A stretch of 64,000 nucleotides of DNA from Luzula sylvatica (lineage: Eukaryota > Streptophyta > Magnoliopsida > Poales > Juncaceae): assembly GCA_946800325.1 (NCBI GenBank), contig OX326958.1, positions 27,444,914 to 27,508,913 of the forward strand. Reading direction: 5' to 3'. Numbering within the stretch: position 1 is the first letter of the stretch; each line of letters starts with the position of its first letter. Positions 27,807 through 41,489 of this stretch are shown here, piece by piece. The notes under the pieces are model-generated. The model did no database searches. It saw only the letters and a program-made list of their open reading frames with translations, and was not told the DNA's origin. The position numbers were made by a program, and so were the translations under genes.

Positions 27807-28870
27807 CAAAAATTACTATTACAAAAATAGAAACTTATATTTTAATATAAGTTTTAATATCGTTATATCATTGTAACGATAATTCACTATATTAAAATAA
27901 ATTACTATATTAAAATAAATTATTTTAATATAGTTATATCATTGTAACGATAATTCACTATATACGACTTTTTAATAGAAACTTATATTTTTTGTAATTA
28001 AATTTTATACGTGACCCTATTTTTTTTGCGATATAAATTTAATATTTACAGAAATATCATATAAAATATTTTACTAAGATAGAGTTTTCTGTAATATATT
28101 TTTTATGTACATTATACAACACGTCATAAAATTATTGCAACGTGTCTAAAACTAGTTGTATGCTGGCGTGATGCCTTCTTTTCTGGCGAAAAGTTGTCAA
28201 TTCCCTCAATTTCGTTGTAACCTTAATTTTATTGTGTTTCTCCCGAAAACTAAACTACACTTTTTTAATAGTTTTGAAATTAATTAAAAAAATATTGGAT
28301 GTTTGATGAAAGAGCCCATTCAAATTTATAAAAAAAGAAATTAATGCACATTAAAAATAATATACATTATAGCAAGAATATTCTGGTAACATTGAACAAT
28401 ATTCGATAATAAGGAACTTTGACAATAACTATATCTACAAGAATTTGCTAGTTAGTGCATTGTCTATCGGTGAGTAACACTCTTTCCTCTGGTAGTGAAC
28501 CCGATTCGCATTTTTTCTTTCTTTACACATATTAGAACTAATTCTAAATTTTACGTCCAAATCTCATTGCAAAATCACAAGTATTTACGTCAAAATAAAA
28601 AACAAAGATGTTAACATCTGGATATGTGAGTAATAATATTGATAAAGCTTATATTAAATGCAAGCTCTCATGAAATAGACTGTACGAAATCCTCGTCAAA
28701 GAGAATTATTGGATAAATACATCATTAGAAAAGACTCTCAGATTTTTTTTAAAGAAAATTCTTGAACAAATACTATAATAAAATTAAATATAAAGATGTT
28801 TTCATTGACTTATTTTGTTTTAAAAAAAAGATCTGACAGTATGATTATAAATGTTTCTTGAATTGACAAG

Positions 28871-29198
28871 CTAATTCTTGCTGCAATTGTAAACGCATAT
28901 ACAAGCGTAAACTTGGCTACCACTTTTCTCAATACAATTTCCCACTCCGTTCTTTTCTTGATAGCATTGCTTCCTGCAAGCACTCAAATCGCATCCACTT
29001 TGATTCAAAAATGTCTGGCATGTTGCTCCATCAACCGTCTGCACCATCATCTCCACTAAAGACAAAAATAAGGTATTTACATGTTAACTGTCGGAATATT
29101 AGTTACCTATGGAAGTAAGCAAATAATTTGTTATATATACCTGATATGGCTACAAGAAGAACGAGAAGAAAGCAAGAGGAAAAATAGGTCTTGGCCAT
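28871..29198 (-). CDS. Defensin-like peptide, copy 11 (Thr4-Tyr5 type)
   Basis: Exons 29141-29198 and 28871-29055; 80 aa, eight cysteines, protein identical to copy 6. The two units share all the private flanking marks listed for copy 6, but their CT tracts differ in length (shorter here). That is expected if the duplication is recent and only the microsatellite has had time to drift. Second intron type. Confidence 0.9.
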
Positions 29199-29691
29199 AT
29201 TTTTCTCGTTGTTTTACTTTTGAGACTGAAAAGTGTGTTTTGATTGTTGAGAAAGTTGTTTATTATTGATATTTATACCACATTAGTGCATGTATTTTCC
29301 TGCTTGTTTCAAAAAATAATTGTTTGAAAGCTGGATTATTTAATTCAAGATTTGGTGAATTGTATTATACGTGCATGCTTCATGATCAGAATATTTGGTT
29401 CAGTGGGTATATATGTACATTGTACTAGAATTTTAATTAAGTATGAATGAAGAATTAATTCGGTTCCTATTCATGTCTAAAAAATATAAGATTCTGAAAT
29501 ATCTTCTAGAAATAATCATAATGAGGCTAATACAATCACTTACTATGAATAACCAAATTTTGCATTGGACATGTCAGTTTACAAATAATGATTTTTCTAA
29601 AGTTGGATATACGTTTATTTAACCATAGTAGCTCAAATTTTGTCGACTATAATATGCTAAATCAGAATGCAAACAAAAACAAAATCATTTT

Positions 29692-29760
<69 letters not shown>

Positions 29761-30842
29761 TATATATATATATATATCAAAAATTACTATTACAAAAATA
29801 GAAACTTATATTTTAATATAAGTTTTAATATCGTTATATCATTGTAACGATAATTCACTATATTAAAATAAATTACTATATTAAAATAAATTATTTTAAT
29901 ATAGTTATATCATTGTAACGATAATTCACTATATACGACTTTTTAATAGAAACTTATATTTTTTATAATTAATTTTTATACGTGACCATATTTTTTTTGC
30001 GATATAAATTTAATATTTACAGAAATATCATATAAAATATTTTACTAAGATAGAGTTTTCTGTAATATATTTTTTATGTACATTATACAACACGTCATAA
30101 AATTATTGCAACGTGTCTAAAACTAGTTGTATGCTGGCGTGATGCCTTCTTTTCTGGCGAAAAGTTGTCAATTCCCTCAATTTCGTTGTAACCTTAATTT
30201 TATTGTGTTTCTCCCCAAAACTAAACTACACTTTTTTAACAGTTTTGAAATTAATTAAAAAAATATTGGAAGTTTGATGAAAGAGCCCATTCAAATTTAT
30301 AAAAAAAGAAATTAATGCACATTAAAAATTATATACATTATAGCAAGAATATTCTGGTAACATTGAACAATATTCGATAATAATGAACTTTGACAATAAC
30401 TATATCTACAAGAATTTGCTAGTCAGTGCATTGTCTATCGGTGAGAAAGACTCTTTCCTCTTGCAGTGAACCCGATTCGCCTTTTTTCTTTCTTTACACA
30501 TATTAGAACTAATTCTAAATTTTACGTCCAAATCTCATTGCAAAATCACAAGTATTTACGTCAAAATAAAAACAAAGATGTTAACATATGGATATGTGAG
30601 TAATAATATTGATAAAGCTTATATTAAATGCAAGCTCTCATGAAATAGACTGTACGAAAACCCTCGTCAAAGAGAATTATTGGATAAATACATCATTAGA
30701 AAAGACTCTCAGATTTTTTTTAAAGAAAATTCTTGAACAAATACTATAATAAAATTAAATATAAAGATGTTTTCATTGACTTATTTTGTTTTAAAAAAAA
30801 AGATCTGACAGTATGATTATAAATGTTTCTTGAATTGGCAAG

Positions 30843-31170
30843 CTAATTCTTGCTGCAATTGTAAACGCATATACAAGCGTAAACTTGGCTACCACTTTTC
30901 TCAATACAATTTCCCACTCCGTTCTTTTCTTGATAGCATTGCTTCCTGCAAGCACTCAAACCGCATCCACTTTGATTCAAGAATGTCTGGCATGTTGCTC
31001 CATCAACCGTCTGCACCATCATCTCCACTAAAAACAAAAATAAGTCATTTACAAGTTGACTGTCAGAATATTAGTTACCTATAGAAGTAAGCAAATAATT
31101 TGTTATATATACCTGATATGGCTACAAGAAGAACGAGAAGAAAGCAAGAGGAAAAAGAGATCTTGGCCAT
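30843..31170 (-). CDS. Defensin-like peptide, copy 12, next to a retroelement insertion
   Basis: Exons 31113-31170 and 30843-31027; 80 aa, eight cysteines, Ser5/Gly42, identical to copies 7 and 9. A 2.9-kb retroelement-like insertion begins at 31593, about 420 bp upstream of the start codon. It separates this promoter from the CT/TA tract that other copies have about 500 bp upstream. The core promoter (TATAAA 31244-31249) is intact, so any effect would be on distal control. Confidence 0.9.
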
Positions 31171-31592
31171 ATTTTTCTCGTTGTTTTACTTTTGAGACTG
31201 AAAAGTGTGTTTTGATTGTGGAGAAAGTTGTTTATTATTGAAATTTATACCAAATTAGTGCATGTATTTTCCTGCTTGTTTCAAAAAATAATTGTTTGAA
31301 AACTGGATTATTTAATTCAAGAATTGGTGAATTGTATTATACGTGCATGCTTCATGATCAGAATATTTGGTTCATTGGTTATATATGTACATTGTATTAG
31401 AATTTTAATTAAGTATGAATGAAGAATTAATTCGGTTCCTATTCATGTCTAAAACATATAAGATTCTGAAATATCTTCTAGAAATAATCATAATGAGGCT
31501 AATACAATCACTTACTATGAATAACCAAATTTTGCATTGGACATGTCAGTTTAGAAATAATGATTTTTCTAAAGTTGGATATACGTTTATTT

Positions 31593-32298
31593 TGTTGAAA
31601 CAAAATATATTGAAACGGTATATTCGGATATTGATAAAGAATAAAATATATTATAATATAATATTTAAATATAATACATACAAAATCAATATAAAATAAA
31701 GTATAATCGTAAAATCGAAACCGTTTACCCGGATCGCGTGAACGCTGTCCTTAGGCATTATTCCGTCCGTTCGTGCAGACTGTTGGAAATGCCCCAATAT
31801 AATCCGGGGTTGTCGTTCTTTAGGGCACGTCCATGAGAACAACGGATGATAGCCGTCTTCAACACCCAACTCGAAATAGTATATCGTTTAAATAAAATAG
31901 TATATTGAGTAATATAGGGGATTATTGAAAAACATGTAAATGTGTAAGTGTATAATCTTCTCTCTCTTCTGTGTATTATAATCTTCTCTATTATGTTATT
32001 ATCTTCTCATCTCTAACATCTCTAACCACATGGCTATCTTATATAGTCTAAATTGATCTCGGTTATAAAGTTGTGATTACTTGAGAATTAATTGTATTGG
32101 CCAGGTTGTAGATATAGGTTACATATATACAAGAATCCATGAGGTTACACTCCTTAATTAAGGTCCAATGGAAAGTGTAACGGTAACGTAATTAAATGGT
32201 GCAATTAGAATTAGAATATAATTAAATTGTATAGAACATTGTTACACAGATAATCATGCTAAAATATGATTTTGAGTTTTACAGTTATATTTTCAACA
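31593..32298 (-). repeat. Left LTR of the array insertion (706 bp)
   Basis: Starts TGTTGAAA and ends TTTCAACA, an 8-bp inverted pair typical of LTR ends. The base after it starts the pyrimidine run 'atcccccac', the complement of a polypurine tract. The first 238 bp are found again, inverted, at 34245-34482. The alternative reading is a DNA transposon with 238-bp terminal inverted repeats. Confidence 0.6.
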
Positions 32299-34091
32299 AT
32301 CCCCCACAAAACTCAAAATTATTATTGTTTGAAAATCATATAATTATTATTATATAAATATATATTTCGATTAAAAATATAAGTAGTTGGGTGTTTATAT
32401 CATGCATAGGTGTAAGTATTTTACAAAATTTGAACTTCACCTTGTGTGTTAACTTCTGTCTAGAGGAAGCGGAGTGAACCAAGTCTTGAACTCATACCTT
32501 TGACCTAGACTCCACTAACACACGCATAACATGAAGACTATCATCGGCGGGTTGTGCGTTATTATTGGCCATACACAAATATCTTGGATTTTTCGTGAGA
32601 ATTTTTAAGGACTTACCCATGCCCCGCACCGTGGCCATATACGGACAATTCTCATATAGGTGAGTTCCTATCAGGGATGTGTGTAGAGTCACATCTCGCG
32701 GAAATTACCGTCTCGGTACTCATTAAGAGCTAATTGCTCAACCTTTACCACTACATAATCACACTCACCATAGGGATAGGTTTGGAGTCAATGCTCTAAC
32801 TAATTGTGTGATTTGGACCAACTTATCAGCTTGTTATTACTCATTGAACATCCTTCAAGGGATCGCCTATCACGGATGTTGGGTTACCACTGCAAGAAGA
32901 TCAATTATGGGCTTAACCTATCCCCCTCGATGAAAATTAAGGATCAATGGATCCTCATATTTGATCATCTAGATCATTTCAATTCTTCTAGCTCGAGCTT
33001 CCAAGTTTATTTGTTTATTTATTGACCAGAACTAATAATTTCATTTCCTTCTGCTTTGCATTTGATTGTATTATATATATACCTGCAAAATAAACTTGGA
33101 AAATATATTTCTCCAAGTATATTATTTATTAGCCAAATAATTGATATAATAAATTACTTTAAGAAATGAGAAATTATATAAATATAATTAAATAAATCAA
33201 GTCTCATATAAGTGTCTTCAAATTTTGCTGTTTCACCTCAGTCACATGTTAATCTGCAAAATACAATTCGAACTCCAAACAAAATTATAAGATTTAATTT
33301 ATTATTATTCTATCTCCTATGAAATAATTATTTGCATATCTTAAATTGTAAAACTTATTTGCGGTTTTTACAATTACATAAATATGTACTGTTATTAATA
33401 ATAAAGTAAACCGTTTCAAACCCCCACATTTCATTTGATTAAATATGTTCAGAACAAAAAATAATATACCCAAGACATTTGGCTTAACCTGGATTAAATA
33501 TCTTCTTATAAATACTGGTCTCAGTAACCAAATAACATATTGTTGTTTTAATAGTAATATGATATGATATGATATGTGTTGGATTTTATACTAAACATTT
33601 GGCTTAACCTGGACTCATAGTGATAATTATCTTGTAACCCCCACAATTCAAGGAAATATATTCTGTAATTAGAGATGATTTAAATATTTGGCATAACATA
33701 ATATATATTATAATTAATTTATAAGAAGATTAGATGAAATAAAACAAGCCTGAGTTTTCGCCTGACAAGATCAATGCAAGATGTTGCAAGTCCAAATTCA
33801 AATATTCAATCGGTATCGCAATACATCTTCTTCTTGCAAATTGACTGACCATAATCTATTCAGATCCAAATTTTCATGTCTGGTTGGATTTGTGTTTCTT
33901 TTGGTCCTCATAGGTGATTCTTCATTTCATGATGGGTCGTAAATTGTTACCAATAAAAGAAAACAAATCAAATAATTAAAATCACGAAACTGTAAAATAA
34001 AGTTTCCGTATAAAATTTTACAAAATATATATGAACAATAAATAATTTTATTCTTTTATCATATTCAAATCCGGATTTAATGCCTAAGAAA

Positions 34092-34482
34092 GTTGAAACA
34101 AAATATATTGAAACGGTATATTCGGATATTGATAAAGAATAAAATATATTATAATATAATATTTAAATATAATACATACAAAATCAATATAAAATAAAGT
34201 ATAATCGTAAAATCGAAACCGAAAATCAGAATAATGCCTAAGGAACGTGCCCTAAAGAACGACAACCCCGGATTATCTTGGGGCATTTCCAACAGTCTGC
34301 ACGAACGGACGGAATAATGCCTAAGGACAGCGTTCACGCGATCCGGGTAAACGGTTTCGATTTTACGATTATACTTTATTTTATATTAATTTTGTATGTA
34401 TTATATTTAAATATTATATTATAATATATTTTATTCTTTATCAATATCCGAATATACCGTTTCAATATATTTTGTTTCAACA
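34092..34482. repeat. Palindromic, rearranged right end of the array insertion
   Basis: Two 130-bp arms, 34092-34221 and 34352-34481, are inverted copies of each other with one mismatch, around a 130-bp spacer. The outer 238 bp (34245-34482) is the inverted copy of the left end (31593-31830). In place of a normal second LTR there is therefore a short direct LTR start followed by an inverted LTR start. Transcription through it would give a long hairpin RNA. Confidence 0.8.
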
Positions 34483-34558
34483 TATTTAACCATAGTAGCT
34501 CAAATTTTGTCGACTATAATATGCTAAATCAGAATGCAAACAAAAACAAAATCATTTT

Positions 34559-34646
<88 letters not shown>

Positions 34647-35706
34647 AAAATTACTATTACAAAAATAGAAACTTATATTTTAATATAAGTTTTAATATCG
34701 TTATATCATTGTAACGATAATTCACTATATTAAAATAAATTACTATATTAAAATAAATTATTTTAATATAGTTATATCATTGTAACGATAATTCACTATA
34801 TACGACTTTTTAATAGAAACTTATATTTTTTGTAATTAATTTTTATACGTGACCATATTTTTTTTGCGATATAAATTTAATATTTACAGAAATATCATAT
34901 AAAATATTTTACTAAGATAGAGTTTTCTGTAATATATTTTTTATGTACATTATACAACACGTCATAAAATTATTGCAACGTGTCTAAAACTAGTTGTATG
35001 CTGGCGTGATGCCTTCTTTTCTGGCGAAAAGTTGTCAATTCCCTCAATTTCGTTGTAACCTTAATTTTATTGTGTTTCTCCCGAAAACTAAACTACACTT
35101 TTTTAACAGTTTTGAAATTAATTAAAAAAATATTGGAAGTTTGATGAAAGAGCCCATTCAAATTTATAAAAAAAGAAATTAATGCACATTAAAAATAATA
35201 TACATTATAGCAAGAATATTCTGGTAACATTGAACAATATTCGATAATAAGGAACTTTGACAATAACTATATCTACAAGAATTTGCTAGTCAGTGCATTG
35301 TCTATCGGTGAGTAAGACTCTTTCCTCTCGCAGTGAACCCGATTCGCCTTTTTTCTTTCTTTACACATATTAGAACTAATTCTAAATTTTACGTCCAAAT
35401 CTCATTGCAAAATCACAAGTATTTACGTCAAAATAAAAACAAAGATGTTAACATCTGGATATGTGAGTAATAATATTGATAAAGCTTATATTAAATGCAA
35501 GCTCTCATGAAATAGACTGTACGAAAATCCTCGTCAAAGAGAATTATTGGATAAATACATCATTAGAAAAGACTCAGATTTTTTTTAAAGAAAATTCTTG
35601 AACAAATACTATAATAAAATTAAATATAAAGATGTTTTCATTGACTTATTTTGTTTTAAAAAAAAGATCTGACAGTATGATTATAAATGTTTCTTGAATT
35701 GACAAG

Positions 35707-36034
35707 CTAATTCTTGCTGCAATTGTAAACGCATATACAAGCGTAAACTTGGCTACCACTTTTCTCAATACAATTTCCCACTCCGTTCTTTTCTTGATAG
35801 CATTGCTTCCTGCAAGCACTCAAATCGCATCCACTTTGATTCAAAAATGTCTGGCATGTTGCTCCATCAACCGTCTGCACCATCATCTCCACTAAAGACA
35901 AAAATAAGGTATTTACATGTTAACTGTCGGAATATTAGTTACCTATGAAAGTAAGCAAATAATTTGTTATATATACCTGATATGGCTACAAGAAGAACGA
36001 GAAGAAAGCAAGAGGAAAAATAGATCTTGGCCAT
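35707..36034 (-). CDS. Defensin-like peptide, copy 13 (Tyr5/Asp42 type)
   Basis: Exons 35977-36034 and 35707-35891; 80 aa, eight cysteines. Protein identical to copies 5, 8 and 10, but it has the second intron type and the 8-bp insertion at the TATA element that is otherwise seen only in copy 4. It is the first copy right of the retroelement insertion. Confidence 0.9.
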
Positions 36035-36535
36035 ATTTTTCTCGTTGTTTTACTTTTGAGACTGAAAAGTGTGTTTTGATTGTTGAGAAAGTTGTTTATT
36101 ATTGATATTTATACGGTTATACCACATTAGTGCATGTATTTTCCTGCTTGTTTCAAAAAATAATTGTTTGAAAACTGGATTATTTAATTCAAGATTTGGT
36201 GAATTGTATTATACGTGCATGCTTCATGATCAGAATATTTGGTTCATTGGGTATATATGTACATTGTATTAGAATTTTAATTAAGTATGAATGAAGAATT
36301 AATTCGGTTCCTATTCATGTCTAAAAAATATAAGATTCTGAAATATCTTCTAGAAATAATCATAATGAGGCTAATACAATCACTTACTATGAATAACCAA
36401 ATTTTGCATTGGACATGTCAGTTTACAAATAATGATTTTTCTAAAGTTGGATATACGTTTATTTAACCATAGTAGCTCAAATTTTGTCGACTATAATATG
36501 CTAAATCAGAATGCAAACAAAAACAAAATCATTTT

Positions 36536-36673
<138 letters not shown>

Positions 36674-37738
36674 AAAATTACTATTACAAAAATAGAAACT
36701 TATATTTTAATATAAGTTTTAATATCGTTATATCATTGTAACGATAATTCACTATATTAAAATAAATTACTATATTAAAATAAATTATTTTAATATAGTT
36801 ATATCATTGTAACGATAATTCACTATATACGACTTATTAATAGAAACTTATATTTTTTGTAATTAATTTTTATACGTGACCATATTTGTTTTGCGATATA
36901 AATTTAATATTTACAGAAATATCATATAAAATATTTTACTAAGATAGAGTTTTCTGTAATATATTTTTTATGTACATTATACAACACGTCATAAAATTAT
37001 TGCAACGTGTCTAAAACTAGTTGTATGCTGGCGTGATGCCTTCTTTTCTGGCGAAAAGTTGTCAATTCCCTCAATTTCGTTGTAACCTTAATTTTATTGT
37101 GTTTCTCCCGAAAACTAAACTACACTTTTTTAACAGTTTTGAAATTAATTAAAAAAATATTGGAAGTTTGATGAAAGAGCCCATTCAAATTTATAAAAAA
37201 AGAAATTAATGCACATTAAAAATAATATACATTATAGCAAGAATATTCTGGTAACATTGAACAATATTCGATAATAAGGAACTTTGACAATAACTATATC
37301 TACAAGAATTTGCTAGTTAGTGCATTGTCTATCGGTGAGTAACACTCTTTCCTCTGGCAGTGAACCCGATTCGCCTTTTTTCTTTCTTTACACATATTAG
37401 AACTAATTCTAAATTTTACGTCCAAATCTCATTGCAAAATCACAAGTATTTACGTCAAAATAAAAAAACAAATATGTTAACATCTGGATATGTGAGTAAT
37501 AATATTGATAAAGCTTATATTAAATGCAAGCTCTCATGAAATAGACTGTACGAAAATCCTCGTCAAAGAGAATTATTGGATAAATACATCATTAGAAAAG
37601 ACTCTCAGATTTTTTTTAAAGAAAATTCTTGAACAAATACTATAATAAAATTAAATATAATGATGTTTTCATGGACTTATTTTGTTTTAAAAAAAAAGAT
37701 CTGACAGTATGATTATAAATGTTTCTTGAATTGGCAAG

Positions 37739-38066
37739 CTAATTCTTGCTGCAATTGTAAACGCATATACAAGCGTAAACTTGGCTACCACTTTTCTCAA
37801 TACAATTTCCCACTCCGTTCTTTTCTTGATAGCATTGCTTCCTGCAAGCACTCAAATCGCATCCACTTTGATTCAAAAATGTCTGGCATGTTGCTCCATC
37901 AACCGTCTGCACCATCATCTCCACTAAAAACAAAAATAAGTCATTTACAAGTTGACTGTCCGAATATTAGTTACCTATAGAAGTAAGCAAATAATTTGTT
38001 ATATATACCTGATATGGCTACAAGAAGAACGAGAAGAAAGCAAGGGGAAAAATAGATCTTGGCCAT
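37739..38066 (-). CDS. Defensin-like peptide, copy 14 (Pro8 in signal segment)
   Basis: Exons 38009-38066 and 37739-37923; 80 aa, eight cysteines. Mature part as in the other Asp42 copies. Exon 1 reads MAKIYFSPC: Ser8 becomes Pro just before the hydrophobic core of the signal peptide, a private change that probably does not stop secretion (inference). The upstream tract (38564-38735) is the longest in the array and contains a CTCGCTCG interruption. Confidence 0.88.
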
Positions 38067-38559
38067 ATTTTTCTCGTTGTTTTACTTTTGAGACTGAAAA
38101 GTGTGTTTTGATTGTTGAGAAAGTTTTTTATTATTGATATTTATACCACATTAGTGCATGTATTTTCCTGCTTGTTTCAAAAAATAATTGTTTGAAAGCT
38201 GGATTATTTAATTCAAGATTTGGTGAATTGTATTATACGTGCATGCTTCATGATCAGAATATTTGGTTCATTGGGTATATATGTACATTGTATTAGAATT
38301 TTAATTAAGTATGAATGAAGAATTAATTCGGTTCCTATTCATGTCCAAAAAATATAAGATTCTGAAATATCTTCTAGAAATAATCATAATGAGGCTAATA
38401 CAATCACTTACTATGAATAACCAAATTTTGCATTGGACATGTCAGTTTACAAATAATGATTTTTCTAAAGTTGGATATACGTTTATTTAACCATAGTAGC
38501 TCAAATTTTGTCGACTATAATATGCTAAATCAGAATGCAAACAAAAACAAAATCATTTT

Positions 38560-38737
<178 letters not shown>

Positions 38738-39800
38738 AAAATTACTATTACAAAAATAGAAACTTATATTTTAATATAAGTTTTAATATCGTTATATCAT
38801 TGTAACGATAATTCACTATATTAAAATAAATTACTATATTAAAATAAATTATTTTAATATAGTTATATCATTGTAACGATAATTCACTATATACGACTTT
38901 TTAATAGAAACTTATATTTTTTGTAATTAATTTTTATACGTGACCATATTTTTTTTGCGATATAAATTTAATATTTACAGAAATATCGTATAAAATATTT
39001 TACTAAGATAGAGTTTTCTGTAATATATTTTTTATGTACATTATACAACACGTCATAAAATTATTGCAACGTGTCTAAAACTAGTTGTATGCTGGCGTGA
39101 TGCCTTCTTTTCTGGCGAAAAGTTGTCAATTCCCTCAATTTCGTTGTAACCTTAATTTTATTGTGTTTCTCCCGAAAACTAAACTACACTTTTTTAACAG
39201 TTTTGAAATTAATTAAAAAAATATTGGAAGTTTGATGAAAGAGCCCATTCAAATTTATAAAAAAAGAAATTAATGCACATTAAAAATAATATACATTATA
39301 GCAAGAATATTCTGGTAACATTGAACAATATTCGATAATAAGGAACTTTGACAATAACTATATCTACAAGAATTTGCTAGTTAGTGCATTGTCTATCGGT
39401 GAGTAACACTCTTTCCTCTGGCAGTGAACCCGATTCGCATTTTTTCTTTCTTTACACATATTAGAACTAATTCTAAATTTTACGTCCAAATCTCATTGCA
39501 AAATCACAAGTATTTACGTCAAAATAAAAAACAAAGATGTTTACATCTGGATATGTGAGTAATAATATTGATAAAGCTTATATTAAATGCAAGCTCTCAT
39601 GAAATAGACTGTACGAAATCCTCGTCAAAGAGAATTATTGGATAAATACATCATTAGAAAAGACTCTCAGATTTTTTTTAAAGAAAATTCTTGAACAAAT
39701 ACTATAATAAAATTAAATATAAAGATGTTTTCATTGACTTATTTTGTTTTAAAAAAAAAGATCTGACAGTATGATTATAAATGTTTCTTGAATCGACAAG

Positions 39801-40128
39801 TTAATTCTTGCTGCAATTGTAAACGCATAGACAAGCGTAAACTTGGCTACCACTTTTCTCAATACAATTTCCCACTCCGTTCTTTTCTTGATAGCATTGC
39901 TTCCTGCAAGCACTCAAATCGCATCCACTTTGATTCAAAAATGTCTGGCATGTTGCTCCATCAACCGTCTGCACCATCATCTCCACTAAAGACAAAAATA
40001 AGGTATTTACATGTTAACTGTCGGAATATTAGTTACCTATGGAAGTAAGCAAATAATTTGTTATATATACCTGATATGGCTACAAGAAGAACGAGAAGAA
40101 AGCAAGAGGAAAAAGAGATCTTGGCCAT
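39801..40128 (-). CDS. Defensin-like peptide, copy 15 (right edge, Leu72)
   Basis: Exons 40071-40128 and 39801-39985; 80 aa, eight cysteines. Private change Ile72 to Leu between the CXC cysteines (ACLCVYNC), and the stop codon is TAA where most copies have TAG. It combines Ser5, like the left-edge copy 1, with the second intron type. The unit carries more private changes than any other, and its CT tract is reduced to a short 'tttatatatatat' (40628-40639). This is what is expected at an array edge little reached by sequence exchange. Confidence 0.9.
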
Positions 40129-40671
40129 ATTTTTCTCGTTGTTTTACTTTTGAGACTGAAAAGTGTGTTTTGATTGTGGAGAAAGTTGTTTATTATTGAT
40201 ATTTATACCACATTAGTGCATGTATTTCCCTGCTTGTTTCAAAAAATAATTGTTTGAAAGCTGGATTATTTAATTCAAGATTTGGTGAATTGTATTATAC
40301 GTGCATGCTTCATGATCAGAATATTTGGTTCATTGGTTATATATGTACATTGTATTAGAATTTTAATTAAGTATGAATGAAGAATTAATTCGGTTCCTAT
40401 TCATGTCTAAAACATATGAGATTCTGAAATATCTTCTAGAAATAATCATAATGAGGCTAATACAATCACTTACTATGAATAACTAAATTTTGCATTGGAC
40501 ATGTCAGTTTACAAATAATGATTTTCCTAAAGTTGGATATACGTTTATTTAACCATAGTTGCTCAAATTTGGTCGACTATAATATGATAAATCAAAATGC
40601 AAACAAAAACAAAATTATTTTTCTCCTTTATATATATATCAAAAATTACTATTACAAAAATCCAAACCACA

Positions 40672-40925
40672 ATAATAATTTCCGAACCATATGTACTGTT
40701 TCAAATTCAGACACAAAGTTATATCATAGTACAACACTAAATATGTCGTATTGGACAAAATTCCTAGAGAATTTTGCTTTTGGCGACCATAATCCAAAAT
40801 GTTTTTAATATTCGTTGCTGAATTGTTTAAAGATCTCATAACTTGGCAAGATGCATTACTTCATGACTACCCAATGCTACTTGTAGAAACAACACATGTT
40901 GCACAGTTTTTACCTCCAAACAAAA
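40672..40925 (-). pseudogene. Decayed duplicate of the RMC1-like gene's last exon
   Basis: Aligns by eye with 41400-41668: the splice-acceptor side ('acctccaaacaaaaaaag' against 'accttcaaacaaaaaaag'), the last exon and the 3' untranslated part. The translation starts VKTVQHVLFLQVALGSHEVMHLAK, as against VITVQPALFLEAATGSKKIMHLAA in the real exon, and then hits stops and a frameshift. It begins within a few bases of the right edge of the DEFL array. The single exon with no gene attached points to an old local duplication. Confidence 0.75.
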
Positions 40926-41489
40926 AAAGTTGATAGTTAGGTAATTTCAATATTTCGAATGTCAAATTCATTTTTTAAATATTCAGAGACTAATTGGAGA
41001 AGTCGGCTTCAAAACAATTAATTTTCGTATTATTCTAATTGTTTTACGGTAAAGCTCTAAAACGATGACCGTATCTTTTCCCGTTATTTACAATATTGTT
41101 TAGACTGTTATAGTCAATTTAATTCATGAAACTAGGGCATAATAACGTGTGTATATCGAGCTTGGGAAAATGACAATTTGAAAATGGGTATCTGATGCTA
41201 AATTAGGTTATTCATTTTAAGTGGTTGTATTAGCTTGAAATGATTGTTAGAAGATTTGGAACCTCAAGTCTTCTAAGGACAATGCAAAATGAACTAATTC
41301 TAAAATCACACGTTCTTAAATATCTGATGCAATGTACTATGTACACAAATAATCAAATATTCAGATCATTTATATCCAAAATCAAAATTAGAATAATACG
41401 AAACATAATAACAATTCCACAACCAAATATAAATTTTCAAATTTAGTCACCGAGTTATATCAAAACACGAGACACAAAATATTATGTAT

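Larger units (their letters stand above)
31593..34482 (-). mobile_element. LTR-retroelement-like insertion with inverted right end
   Basis: Inserted in unit 12 and flanked by a perfect 5-bp target duplication TATTT (31588-31592, 34483-34487). The uninterrupted site is present in the other units ('gtttatttaaccat'). The ends are TGTTGAAAC and GTTTCAACA. The interior (32299-34091, about 1.8 kb) has no coding frame with recognisable domains, so the element is non-autonomous. A polypurine-like GTGGGGGAT on the minus strand sits just beside the left LTR, which suggests minus orientation. No clear PBS is seen. Confidence 0.7.

Noticed and set aside
31593..34482. Plain DNA transposon with 238-bp TIRs
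   Set aside because: Not excluded, but the TG/CA ends, 5-bp target duplication, internal LTR terminus at 32298 and adjoining polypurine-like tract fit an abnormal LTR element better.
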